A program made the translations under genes and the position numbers. Shown here piece after piece: positions 34,031 through 42,436 of a stretch of 48,112 nucleotides of DNA (the first letter of the stretch is position 1; the number at the start of each line of letters is the position of its first letter). The notes beneath the pieces are model-generated. The model ran no database searches. It was not told the origin of the DNA and worked only from the letters and a program-made list of their open reading frames with translations. The stretch is from Deltaproteobacteria bacterium. GTDB taxonomy: Bacteria; Desulfobacterota; Desulfarculia; Adiutricales; Adiutricaceae. The stretch spans positions 1-48,112 of the forward strand of contig JAISCZ010000186.1 in assembly GCA_031265205.1 (NCBI GenBank). The letters are read 5' to 3'.

Positions 34031-35941
34031 CTATTTCTTGAAGATGGCTTTGTACTTTTTACAGGCCTCAATGCAGGAACCGCATTTGATGCACTTGTTG
34101 ATGTCGATGACGTGCGGCTCCTTCTTCTCGCCGTCGATGGCGGAAACGGGGCAGATCTTCTTGCAGGATCCGCAGCCCACGCACTTCTCGGAATCGATCC
34201 AGTAGGTCAGGAGATCCACGCACTGGCCCGCGGGGCACTTCTTGTGGAAGATGTGCTCTTCGTACTCGTGGCGGAAGTAGCGGATTGTCGAGAGGATGGG
34301 GTTGGGGCAGGTCTGGCCGAGGCCGCAGAGAGCGGAGAGCTTGATGTTGCGGGCCAGTTCCTCGAGTAACTCGATGTCCCCGGGTTTGCCCTTGCCCTGC
34401 GTGATGTTGGTGAGGATGTTGAGCATGCGCGTGGAGCCTTCCCGGCAGGGGGTGCACTTGCCGCAGCTCTCGTCGCGGGTGAAGGAGAGGAAGAAGCGGG
34501 CGAGATCCACCATGCAGGTGTCTTCGTCCACGACCACGAGGCCTCCGGAGCCCATCATGGCCCCGGCCTCGATTAAGGAATCGTAGTCCACGGGCCGGTC
34601 GATCATGGAATCGGGGAGGCAGCCGCCGGAAGGGCCGCCGATCTGGACGGCCTTGAATTTCTTGCCATTCTGGATGCCGCCGGCGATATTGAAGATGATC
34701 TCCCGCATGGTCATGCCCATGGGGACCTCGGCGAGACCCGTGTTGTTGACCTTGCCCGTTAAGGCGAAGACCTTGGTTCCTTTGGATTTCTCGGTCCCGA
34801 AGGAGGCGTACCAGGCCCCGCCGTTGCGGATGATGCCCGGGATGTTGGCCCAGGTTTCCACGTTGTTGTTGTTGGTGGGTTTGCCCCACAAACCGGAGAT
34901 AGCGGGGAAGGGCGGGCGCGCCGTGGGCATGCCCCGTTTGCCTTCGATGGAATGGATGAGGGCCGTCTCCTCGCCGCAGACGAAGGCGCCGGCGCCTTCC
35001 TTAATGTGGAGGTGGAAGGACCAGCCGCTGCCCAGGATGTCGTCGCCCAGTAAGCCCAAGGTCTCGGCCTGGGAGATGGCGAGCCGGAGGCGCCTGATGG
35101 CCAGGGGATACTCGGCCCGGCAGTAGATGTAGCCTTCGTCCGCCCCGATGATGAGGGCGCCGATAATCATGCCCTCGACCAGGCGGTGGGGATCGCCCTC
35201 CATGAGGGAGCGGTCCATGAAGGCCCCGGGGTCGCCCTCGTCGGCGTTGCAGATGATGTACTTTTTGTCGCCGGGGGCGTTGCGGCAGAGTTCCCACTTG
35301 CGCCCCGTGGGGAAGCCGCCGCCCCCGCGGCCGCGCAGGCCGGAGGTCTTGACCTCCTCCAGAAGGGCGTCGGTGTTGTCCTTCATGGAAAGGGCTTTGG
35401 CCAGGCCCTTATAGCCGTCGTTGGCGATGTACTCGGTGACGTCCTCGGGGTTGATGTGGCCGCAGTTGGTAAGCAGGATGCGCTTCTGCTTGGCGTAGAA
35501 CTCGATCTCTTTGTAGTGGACGATGGGCCTTAAGGTTTCGGCCTCTTTGTAGAGGAAATCCTCCACGACCTTGCCGCCCTTGATGGTCTCGTCGACGATC
35601 TGGGGGATGTTGTCGGGGGAAAGGTGGACGTAGTAGACGTCGTCGGGATAGATGACGATCAGGGGCCCCATTTCGCAGAAGCCGTGACAGCCGATGACGA
35701 CCACCTCGACGCTCTTGTCAAGGCCCTTGGCCTTAAGGTCGTTCTCGAAGGCCTCCACGATTTTCCGGGAGCCCGAGGAGGTGCACCCCGTGTCGCAACA
35801 GATCATGACGTGATGGGTCACGCCTTCGTAAATGGGGGCCTTGGGGTCCTTGCGGATGGCTATCCGGGGGAGGACCTTGGCCTTCATGGCGTCCAGATCG
35901 TCGGCCCTTTGCAGGCGCCGTAAAGTATTGTCGCTAGTCAT
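34031..35941 (-). CDS. hydB: Hydrogenase flavoprotein subunit (HydB/HndC, NuoF-like)
   Basis: A 636-residue FMN and NAD(H)-binding subunit where hydrogenase electrons are split or merged between NAD and ferredoxin. An N-terminal thioredoxin-like [2Fe-2S] domain carries C48/C49, C53, C85 and C89. The NuoF core has the FMN loop GLRGRGGGGFPTGRKW (201-216) and GEETALIHSIEGKRG. The [4Fe-4S] site is C493/C496/C499 (SCGKCTPC) with C539. A C-terminal two-cluster ferredoxin domain follows (C587/590/593/597 and C617/620/623/627). The C-terminal ferredoxin extension and the N-terminal thioredoxin-like domain separate it from true NuoF and are typical of the HydABC/Hnd family. It is the middle gene of the operon, 18 nt after hydC. 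Confidence 0.96.
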   Translation of the reverse strand: MTSDNTLRRLQRADDLDAMKAKVLPRIAIRKDPKAPIYEGVTHHVMICCDTGCTSSGSRKIVEAFENDLKAKGLDKSVEVVVIGCHGFCEMGPLIVIYPDDVYYVHLSPDNIPQIVDETIKGGKVVEDFLYKEAETLRPIVHYKEIEFYAKQKRILLTNCGHINPEDVTEYIANDGYKGLAKALSMKDNTDALLEEVKTSGLRGRGGGGFPTGRKWELCRNAPGDKKYIICNADEGDPGAFMDRSLMEGDPHRLVEGMIIGALIIGADEGYIYCRAEYPLAIRRLRLAISQAETLGLLGDDILGSGWSFHLHIKEGAGAFVCGEETALIHSIEGKRGMPTARPPFPAISGLWGKPTNNNNVETWANIPGIIRNGGAWYASFGTEKSKGTKVFALTGKVNNTGLAEVPMGMTMREIIFNIAGGIQNGKKFKAVQIGGPSGGCLPDSMIDRPVDYDSLIEAGAMMGSGGLVVVDEDTCMVDLARFFLSFTRDESCGKCTPCREGSTRMLNILTNITQGKGKPGDIELLEELARNIKLSALCGLGQTCPNPILSTIRYFRHEYEEHIFHKKCPAGQCVDLLTYWIDSEKCVGCGSCKKICPVSAIDGEKKEPHVIDINKCIKCGSCIEACKKYKAIFKK

Positions 35942-35959
35942 GCTTTGATGTCCCTCAAA

Positions 35960-36448
35960 TTAATTGGAGTAGCTGTCCAGGATTTTGGGAATGCGGTCCG
36001 GGCGAAGGCGCCCGTGGGCATCCGTGTCGATCATCATGACCGGGGCCAAGCTGCAAGCGCCGATGCAGGCGACGGTCTCCAGGGTAAACTTGAGGTCCTC
36101 GGTGGTGCCTCCGGGAGCGACTCCCAGGGTGCTCTTTAAGGACTCTAAAATGCGGGCGGAATTGCGGACGTGACAGGCGGTGCCCTGGCAGGAGCGGATG
36201 ACGTGTTTGCCCCGCGGAACCAAGCGGAACTGGGCGTAGAAGGTCACGACCCCGTAAATCTGGCTGATGGGGATCTGCAGCTTGCGGGCGATGGTCTCCA
36301 GGGCCTTCAGCGGCAGATAGCCGTAGGTGTCCTGGGCCGCTTGCAGCACGGGTATTAAGGAACCGTTGGCCATGTCCGCGTATTTGGCGAAAACCGCGTC
36401 CAATTGGGACAGATCGACGGCCTGGACGCTCTGAGAGGAACTTCCCAT
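35960..36448 (-). CDS. hydC: Hydrogenase [2Fe-2S] subunit (HydC/HndA, NuoE-like)
   Basis: A 162-residue NuoE-type subunit with a helical N-terminal bundle (LIPVLQAAQDTYGYLPLKAL) and a thioredoxin-like [2Fe-2S] domain with C87, C92 (SCQGTACHV), C128 and C132 (CIGACSLAP). It is first in the three-gene hydrogenase operon, before the NuoF-like and HydA subunits. The genomic order E-F-G-like is that of NAD-linked trimeric [FeFe] hydrogenases. Since the complex I operon has no nuoE, this could be mistaken for it, but the operon context assigns it to the hydrogenase. AAGGAG precedes the ATG by 11 nt. Confidence 0.95.
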   Translation of the reverse strand: MGSSSQSVQAVDLSQLDAVFAKYADMANGSLIPVLQAAQDTYGYLPLKALETIARKLQIPISQIYGVVTFYAQFRLVPRGKHVIRSCQGTACHVRNSARILESLKSTLGVAPGGTTEDLKFTLETVACIGACSLAPVMMIDTDAHGRLRPDRIPKILDSYSN

Positions 36449-36528
36449 AATTTAGGATTCTCCTTGCGAAATGAGGGGTTGCGAGGGATCCCGCGAGGCT
36501 GGCCGCTGGCGGTCGCCACGGGACGGCA

Positions 36529-36563
36529 AAAAATAAAGGACTTAATTAAAGGCCTTTATTTTT
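36529..36563. promoter_or_regulatory. AT-rich inverted repeat upstream of the hydrogenase operon
   Basis: AAAAATAAAGG (36529-36539) and CCTTTATTTTT (36553-36563) are perfect 11-bp arms around ACTTAATTAAAGG. It lies 80-115 bp upstream of the hydC ATG. It could be an operator for a redox or hydrogen-responsive regulator, or part of the promoter. The sequence does not match the Rex or FNR consensus as I know them. Confidence 0.4.
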
Positions 36564-37431
36564 AGAAAAAAATAAAATGACGAGACCGGGCGCCCCGGAG
36601 GGTCCCTTTGAGGCGCGCCGGGGCGGGCCTCGGGGGGAAGGGGCGACGAGAGCCGAAGTCTGGACGAGACTTTGGAAGGGCTTTGAACCCATTATTCAAG
36701 CCCATTGGACCACAAAAAAGCTTTTTTGTCAAATTTTTTGTTTACAAAGCGCGCCGTCGGCGAATTTATCAAGTAATTCACGCCCGTTACCTGAAAAAGG
36801 CGCCCTCCGACCGAGCGCGCGCGTTTCTTCCCCCGAGAGTCGCGATATTTATAAATCAGTTTTAAAAAGCGCGTTAGAAAAGTTTTGGTTTCTTAGTTAA
36901 ACGGCTTAAGTTATTGAATAATTTTTTGTGAAAACTTTTTAAAGACCTTTAAAAAAAGCGCCGCTTAAAGTCTTTTCCTCAAGATCGTCGCTAAAGGGCT
37001 GGGAGCGGGAAGGCGCGATATTTTTGTAAAGTTTATAAATTGACAAGATACAAAATATAAGAGCGCGCAATTACTTGTAAAAATCAAAAAGCTAAGGGCC
37101 GGCGGGGAAATTTGGCGGCGACCGCGCGAGATAGAGGGCGCTATCTACCGCGCGTCAAACAATTTTCGGGAGGCTTTTAAATTTACAAATAAAAAGGCCC
37201 TTACGCCAATTTCGCGGCCCCTTATGGCGCGCGGCGGCGGCATTGGGAAATAATTGACATTACCGGAGGCTCCCGCGGCGCCGCGGCCTCTGGGGGCCGC
37301 GGAGGGGGCGCCGGGCGCGCCTTTGGGGGCCGCGGGGCGCTGGGTTGACTGAAATCGCGAGAGGCCAAGGGTATCCCCGGAGCCGCGAGGCGCCGCGAGT
37401 CCCCGCGCGGCCAGAGACTTCCGCGCGCTCC
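36564..37431. other. Non-coding region between hydrogenase and SPL-like genes
   Basis: The left part (36700-37080) is AT-rich with no gene. The right part (37250-37345) is extremely GC-rich, with two copies of GGGGGCCGCGG and a CCGCGGC-GCCGCGG palindrome that would fold strongly downstream of the SPL-like gene. Open frames here are low-complexity and unsupported. Confidence 0.45.
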
Positions 37432-38529
37432 CTAAAATTTTTGGCGGAACATTTGGACGAGCCCGGCCCCGCCGGGATCGCTTCCGAAGAGATCGCGCCA
37501 CATCCGCCCGCTTTCCATGCAGAGATAGACGACCGTTCGCGGGGAAAGGCGGGGCGCGAGGAAACCCAAGACGGTTCGGTACATTAAAAGCCTTAAAGGC
37601 CTGGGATACCGCTCTTTGCCGTCCCCGCCCAAAATAAATTCGCCGCGCGAAAAATGGCCGGGCCAATCCGCGGTTGGGACTTTTTTCTGGGAGGGCGGAT
37701 AGCGCAAGCAGCCTAAGGAGATCCAGGCGACGCGAGAGGGATCTATTTTGGCGAAAAGACTCTCCGCGGTTTCGCGGTAGCCCCCTTCCCAACCGGGAAA
37801 ATGGACGATGGGATCAAAATGGAAGCCGACTTTATAGCCCGCGCGGGTAACCCGCGCGGCCGCCTCCAAGCGGGCCGCGAGGGAGGGCGCCCGCCTTTCC
37901 GCGGTCGCCGCGATCTGGGGGGCGTTGACGCTGAAGGAAATCACCGTGCGGCCCCCATGGTCCAAACGCAAAAGGCGATCCACGCTCGCCGTTTTCGTTT
38001 TCAGCTCCAAGGTCGCGGGGGGATAGCGGCGGAAGAGCTCAATGAGGCGTTTGGAAAGGCCCCATTTCTCGTCATAGAGGAGGCTGTCGGTAAATTCCCC
38101 GGTGGTGAAACGGAAAGAGCGGGGCGCTGAGCCCGGGGGAAAGGCGCTCTCAAAACCCGGCAAATCGCCCGGCAAACGCTTTAAGGCCTCCTCCAAAGTC
38201 GCTAGTCCCTCGTCGACGTTACCGAAAAGAGTCGTGGCGCGGGTCGCGAGATAGGACTTCAGAACGCAGTAAGAGCAGTCCAGGAGGCAGCCCTGGCCGA
38301 AATGGAAAATATTGAGGCCGCAGCAGTTATAGGAAGGAGTCGCGGGGCAGGGCCGCAGAAAAGAGCCTCTGTGGCGCGCGACGATGACGCGTTCCGCGCC
38401 CAGGGTCGGCCACAGGGCGGGTGGGAAACTTTCGACCGTCGCGTGGGGGATCCCTTTACGCGTAAGGCTCGCGGAAAATTCTTCCTCCGCGATGACGGAA
38501 AGGCCGGGGCGGATCAAGACTCTAACCAC
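37432..38529 (-). CDS. Spore photoproduct lyase-like radical SAM protein
   Basis: A 365-residue radical SAM protein with the CxxxCxxC cluster motif at C81, C85 and C88 (GCLLDCSYCVL). It is preceded by extra cysteines C61, C69 and C70 (CPATPSYNCCGLN), as I recall for an SPL-like subfamily in anaerobes. The stretch FSVNAPQIAATAERRAPSL...AGYKVGFHFDPIVHFPGWEGGY aligns with Bacillus subtilis SPL. True SPL repairs the thymine dimer of spores and needs a hydrogen-donor cysteine (Cys141). The equivalent region here reads RFTTGEFTDSLL with no cysteine, so the activity is probably different. Nothing suggests a spore former. It overlaps the upstream ParB-like gene by 16 nt, so the two are translationally coupled. 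Confidence 0.85.
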   Translation of the reverse strand: MVRVLIRPGLSVIAEEEFSASLTRKGIPHATVESFPPALWPTLGAERVIVARHRGSFLRPCPATPSYNCCGLNIFHFGQGCLLDCSYCVLKSYLATRATTLFGNVDEGLATLEEALKRLPGDLPGFESAFPPGSAPRSFRFTTGEFTDSLLYDEKWGLSKRLIELFRRYPPATLELKTKTASVDRLLRLDHGGRTVISFSVNAPQIAATAERRAPSLAARLEAAARVTRAGYKVGFHFDPIVHFPGWEGGYRETAESLFAKIDPSRVAWISLGCLRYPPSQKKVPTADWPGHFSRGEFILGGDGKERYPRPLRLLMYRTVLGFLAPRLSPRTVVYLCMESGRMWRDLFGSDPGGAGLVQMFRQKF

Positions 38530-39563
38530 GGGAGGGCGAAGATTTCGCCCAGTTTAGCCCCGAGGCGCTCCTCTATGAGGCGCGCGAGAATTCCGTCCAA
38601 TCGCGCGGGGTCGTCAAATTTGAGGCGCAAGGTCGCGCTTAAGTCTTCCAAGGTTCCATCAAGCTCCAGGCGGGCTTCCGGGGGCAAACGGAGAGCGCGG
38701 ACGCGCGCGTCGCGGCGTTTGAGGTAAGAGGCGAGCGCGGGAAACCTTTCCCGGAAAAGGGCGTCCCGCGTCTCTTGGCTCGTGGGCCGGCGCGGGGGCG
38801 CGAGGTTGAGGGCCGCGAGGAAGTCTTCCAGGCGGAAATCGCCGCGCTCGCGCAGATCCGCGAGCCACTCGAGCCACAGGCGCCGGTTCTGGAAACTGGG
38901 GGAAGCGCTCGTGAGGAGGGCGACGATAATTTCCCGTTCTCGCGCGTCAAAGCCGTTTAAGGACGAGAGGTTTTCCAGGCTTAAGATCCCTCGCGAGAGC
39001 GCGTCAAAGATAGGTTCCCCCAGCTTACGCGCGACGAGGGCCCCCGCGCGCCGCGCGGGGGAAGCCAAATTGAGGGCTTTGGCGATGGCGGCCTCCCTGG
39101 GGTCTCCCGCGAAAAAGGCGAGATAGGGGCCGAGGGCGGCGCTTTCGGCCTCGTTAAAGCCGCGGTCCGCGTTTTCCGCGAGAGCGGAGAGGAAGAAAGA
39201 CGCGAAGGCGCGGAAATCGGCTTCCTCCGGGAAGACGGCGGACGCCTTCCAGGCGGCGGGGTCCGGGGGCGCCTCCGCGAGGGCCTTAAAGCAGGAATCG
39301 TATTGGGGCCCACGCGCCAGGGCGAGCGCGGGCGCGGCGTCGCTTCCCAGGAGGGCGGCCGCGTCACGCCGGCGGGACCCGGAAAAGACGTAAATTCGGC
39401 CTTCCAGGCCCTCAAAGCCCAAGAGCGGGCTTAGATGCCCCAAGTCGCGGATGGACTCGGCGAGAGGCCCAAGGTCCCGGCCGCGCGAAAAGCGGAGCGG
39501 GAAGGCGAGGGCGGAGAGGGGGACGGCGCGCGCGCCCGTAAGCTTGGTCGGGTCGGGGGTCAG
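38514..39563 (-). CDS. ParB-like N-terminal domain protein, probable CTG start
   Basis: About 349 residues. The first 80 or so look like a ParB/sulfiredoxin-fold domain: LAESIRDLGHLSPLLGF, then IYVFSGSRRRDAAALLG, corresponding to the ParB pattern of SI-x-x-x-G-x-x-x-P and GxRRxxAA-x-LG. The remainder is helical and Arg/Glu/Leu-rich. A TTG at 39443 would remove part of this domain. The frame is open back to the ridA stop codon, and the only plausible start there is CTG at 39563, with GGAG 9 nt upstream. It begins 3 nt after ridA and overlaps the SPL-like gene by 16 nt. The lone ParB-like domain, without ParA or parS, suggests an NTP- or nucleic-acid-binding role beside the radical SAM partner and not chromosome segregation. 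Confidence 0.75.
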   Translation of the reverse strand: MTPDPTKLTGARAVPLSALAFPLRFSRGRDLGPLAESIRDLGHLSPLLGFEGLEGRIYVFSGSRRRDAAALLGSDAAPALALARGPQYDSCFKALAEAPPDPAAWKASAVFPEEADFRAFASFFLSALAENADRGFNEAESAALGPYLAFFAGDPREAAIAKALNLASPARRAGALVARKLGEPIFDALSRGILSLENLSSLNGFDAREREIIVALLTSASPSFQNRRLWLEWLADLRERGDFRLEDFLAALNLAPPRRPTSQETRDALFRERFPALASYLKRRDARVRALRLPPEARLELDGTLEDLSATLRLKFDDPARLDGILARLIEERLGAKLGEIFALPWLES

Positions 39564-39566
39564 GGC

Positions 39567-39941
39567 TTAAAGCTCCGCGATGGCGTCAATTTCCACTTTG
39601 GCCCCTTTGGGGAGCGCGGCCACCTGGACCGTGGTTCGGGCGGGGAAGGGCTCTTTGAAAAAGGTCTCGTAGATCGCGTTGGCGGCGGCGAAATCCCCCA
39701 GGTCCGTGAGAAAAACGCCCACTTTGAGGACTTTGGAGAGATCGGAGCCGGCCTTTCTGAGGATGGCCGAGACGTTGGACAAAGAATTTTTAACCTGGGC
39801 CGCGATGTCGGCGGGCATGGTCCCGGTCTGGGGATCGACGGGGAGCTGGCCCGAGACAAAAAGGAGTCCGCCGGAGCTAACGGCTTGGGAATAGGGGCCG
39901 ATGGCTTGGGGGGCGTGGGAGGTCGCGACGGGAGTGGGCAT
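39567..39941 (-). CDS. ridA: RidA family reactive intermediate deaminase
   Basis: A 124-residue protein of the RidA/YjgF family, which hydrolyses reactive enamines and imines formed by PLP enzymes. Family marks are AIGPYSQAV near the N-terminus, GLLFVSGQLPVDP, and ARTTVQVAALPKGAKVEIDAIAEL with the arginine that binds the substrate carboxylate. Length is typical. AAAGGAA precedes the ATG. The next gene starts 3 nt after its stop codon in the same frame. Confidence 0.96.
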   Translation of the reverse strand: MPTPVATSHAPQAIGPYSQAVSSGGLLFVSGQLPVDPQTGTMPADIAAQVKNSLSNVSAILRKAGSDLSKVLKVGVFLTDLGDFAAANAIYETFFKEPFPARTTVQVAALPKGAKVEIDAIAEL

Positions 39942-40137
39942 GGGGTTTCCTTTGCGTGGGGCCTGGCGGGGCCGCCGTGGCGGAAGAGGCGGGCGGCGCC
40001 TCGCCGGAGGGAAAATAGAGGGGAGGGCTTAAGGCTATTTTACTCCAAGAGGCGCGCGACCGCGCGCCGAACCAAAGCTTCGCTCCCCCGCGAGTTATCC
40101 GCCTCCCACCGGAAGGGCGCGGTAAAGGGCGCCGCGT

Positions 40138-40899
40138 CTAAACCGCTCTCCCGAAACGGCGGCGGCGGCCCTGGAAATCGCTTAAAGCCTGTCGGAAATC
40201 CTCCGTCCCGAAGTCCGGCCACAGCCGGTCGGTAAAATATAACTCGGCGTAGGCGAGTTTCCAGAGGAGAAAATTGGAAATTCTTTTTTCCCCGCCCGTG
40301 CGGATGAGGAGATCCACGTCCGGGAGCGCTCCGGTCCAAAGCTCACGCGCGAAAAGCTCTTCGGTCAGCTCCTGGGGGTCGCAAAGCCCCTGGCGCGCCC
40401 GGAGCGCCAAAGCGCGGGTGGCCGCCACGATTTCCGCGCGGGACCCGTAGGAAAGGGCGAGAGTGAGAGTGATATCCCCGTTGGCGCGGGTGACCTCCAT
40501 GGCGAGATCTAAGGCGGCGCGGCTTTCTTGGGGGAGCCGCGCCAGATCGCCCACGGCGTTAAGGCGGACTCCAGAGCTTAACAGCTCCGCGGTTTCCGCG
40601 TCGAGATATTGGATGAGGAGCTCGAAAAGGTTTTGGATCTCGTTTTCCGCGCGGCGCCAGTTTTCCGTGGAAAAGGCGTAGAGCGTCAGGTATTGGACCT
40701 GGGCCGCGCGCGCCTCCTTAAGAATGGCGCGCACGGGCGCGGCGCCCGCCTTGTGTCCCTCGGAGCGGGAAAGGCCGCGGGCGGCCGCCCAGCGGCCGTT
40801 CCCGTCCATAATAATGGCCACGTGGCAGGGCCCGGGCGGCGCGGGCGGCGCGGGCGGTCCGAGGGGTGGGGCGGTGGGCGGGCCGAGGGGTGGGGGCAA
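40138..40899 (-). CDS. uppS: Isoprenyl (undecaprenyl) diphosphate synthase
   Basis: A 253-residue cis-prenyltransferase that makes the C55 lipid carrier for peptidoglycan and other envelope polymers. The active site is visible as AIIMDGNGRWA (Asp32), then YAFSTENWRR, SYGSRAEIVAA and LIRTGGEKRISNFLLWKLAYAEL. The first 24 residues are an unusual Pro/Gly/Ala run (PPPLGPPTAPPLGPP). The frame begins at a TTG with AAAGGG 7 nt upstream. A start at the GTG of HVAIIM is possible but would leave a very short N-terminus. Position between ridA and purB carries no functional hint. Confidence 0.95.
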   Translation of the reverse strand: MPPPLGPPTAPPLGPPAPPAPPGPCHVAIIMDGNGRWAAARGLSRSEGHKAGAAPVRAILKEARAAQVQYLTLYAFSTENWRRAENEIQNLFELLIQYLDAETAELLSSGVRLNAVGDLARLPQESRAALDLAMEVTRANGDITLTLALSYGSRAEIVAATRALALRARQGLCDPQELTEELFARELWTGALPDVDLLIRTGGEKRISNFLLWKLAYAELYFTDRLWPDFGTEDFRQALSDFQGRRRRFGRAV

Positions 40900-40973
40900 G
40901 GGGTAACCCTTTCAAGGGGGAAGCCGCCTTCGCGGGTTGAGGCGCGCGAGGCGGGAGAAAAAAAGGGGCGCCG

Positions 40974-42275
40974 TTACTCGGAAAGGGCCCGCGCGAGGAT
41001 CGTGGGGGCCCAGAGGGAAAAACGGTCAGGCAAGAAGATTAGCTGTATTTCCTCTTCGCTTAAATGTTCGCGGATGGGCTTGGAGGATAAAACGCGCTCC
41101 CGAAAAGAGGGGCCCCCGGCGGCGGCGCTTAAGGCCTCTTTCTGGACCAGGGCGTAGGCCTCCACCCGGGAAAGGCCTTTGCGGATCAGGGCGAGGAGTA
41201 TTTCCTGGGAATTGAAGAGGCCTCCGGTCATCTGGAGGTTTTTTTGGAGACGCTCCTCTTTGACGACGAGGTTTTGGACGAGTCGGGTCGCCCGGGCGAG
41301 GATATAGTCCGCGAGGATGGTCGCGTCCGGGGCGACGATTCTTTCGACGGAGCTGTGGCTGATGTCCCGCTCGTGCCACAGGGGGACGTTTTCAAGGGCC
41401 GCCTGGCCCAGGGAGCGGATGATCCGGGCCAGGCCCGAGATATTTTCCGAGGCGATGGGATTTTTTTTGTGTGGCATGGCCGAGGAGCCTTTTTGCTTGG
41501 CGCCGAAGGCCTCTTCCACTTCCCCCACCTCGGTGCGGGAAAGGTGGCGGATTTCCACGGCCAGGCGTTCCAGAGAGGTCGCTATAAGAGAAAGCTCCAG
41601 AAAGAAAGCGGCGTGGACATCCCGGGGAACGATCTGGGAGCTCGCCGGGGTCGGCTTAAGGCCCAGGCTCGCGAGGGCAGCGGCCTCGAGCGCGGGGGAA
41701 AGGGAGCGCGAGCTGTAGTTCCCCACCGGGCCCGCGAGCTTGCCGACCCTGATTTCGCTGACGCGGGAGCGGAAACTCTCGCGGCGCCGCTTGAACTCCG
41801 CGTAAAAGGTCGCGAATTTGATCCCTAGGGTGGTGGGCTCGGCGTGAATCCCGTGGCTGCGGCCGATGATGGGGGTTTCGACGAATTCCTCGGCCCGGGC
41901 TTTAAGGGCCAGAAGGAGGCCGTCGAGGTCTTCTAAAATAATATCCGCGGCCTCCCCGAGCCTTAAGGCCAGGGCCGTGTCCAAGACATCGGAGGAGGTT
42001 AGCCCGAAATGGAAGAAGCGGGCCGCGCGGCCCACCCTTTCTTCCACGCAGGTGACGAAGGCGATGACGTCATGGCCCACCTCGGCCTCGATTTCGAGAA
42101 TCCGTCCCGGGTCAAAGGAGGCCTTATCCAGAATTTCTTGGGCCTCCGGCGCGGGTATTAAGCCCATGTCGGCCTGGGCGCGGACCACGGCCAACTCCAC
42201 TTGGAGCCAGGAGGCGTACTGCTTTTCCAGTGTCCAGAGGGCGGCCACGCGGGGGCGGCTGTAACGCTCTATCAT
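40974..42275 (-). CDS. purB: Adenylosuccinate lyase
   Basis: A 433-residue enzyme of the fumarase/aspartase superfamily that acts twice in purine synthesis, releasing fumarate from SAICAR and from adenylosuccinate. Conserved parts are GHDVIAFV (His68), FGLTSSDVLDTA, GRSHGIHAEPTT (His141), the signature GSSAMPHKKNP (263-273) with the mobile catalytic-serine loop, and WHERDISHSSVER. Length and motifs are normal. The ATG follows GGAG at 12 nt. Confidence 0.97.
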   Translation of the reverse strand: MIERYSRPRVAALWTLEKQYASWLQVELAVVRAQADMGLIPAPEAQEILDKASFDPGRILEIEAEVGHDVIAFVTCVEERVGRAARFFHFGLTSSDVLDTALALRLGEAADIILEDLDGLLLALKARAEEFVETPIIGRSHGIHAEPTTLGIKFATFYAEFKRRRESFRSRVSEIRVGKLAGPVGNYSSRSLSPALEAAALASLGLKPTPASSQIVPRDVHAAFFLELSLIATSLERLAVEIRHLSRTEVGEVEEAFGAKQKGSSAMPHKKNPIASENISGLARIIRSLGQAALENVPLWHERDISHSSVERIVAPDATILADYILARATRLVQNLVVKEERLQKNLQMTGGLFNSQEILLALIRKGLSRVEAYALVQKEALSAAAGGPSFRERVLSSKPIREHLSEEEIQLIFLPDRFSLWAPTILARALSE

Positions 42276-42436
42276 AAAATTACCGCGCTCCTGGCGCGCC
42301 GCGGGGAGGCGCGCGTCTTAAACGCTTGCCAAAAGATATTAAGGAGGGGAGAAAAGCCGGAAAAGGCGCGTCCCCAGCGCGAGGGAAAGACGGGGGGAAG
42401 ACAAGAGGAAGAGGGAGGCGAGGCGAGGGCGGGCCG

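Noticed and set aside
32300..34369. A 689-codon plus-strand open frame opposite the hydrogenase genes
   Set aside because: It is an antisense shadow of hydA and hydB, with Gly/Asp/Val-rich low-complexity translation typical of the complementary strand of GC-rich genes.
35960..36448. Assignment of the NuoE/NuoF-like genes as the missing complex I subunits
   Set aside because: They form one operon with a catalytic [FeFe] hydrogenase subunit, and the NuoF-like protein has the extra ferredoxin and thioredoxin-like domains of HydB/HndC.
36577..36900. A 107-codon open frame upstream of the hydrogenase operon
   Set aside because: It spans an abrupt GC-to-AT change, has no ribosome site and no family resemblance, so it is probably chance.
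36920..36950. Rex-type operator near the TTTTTTGTGAAAAC sequence upstream of hydC
   Set aside because: Only half of a Rex-like palindrome is present, and it lies nearly 500 bp from the hydC start.
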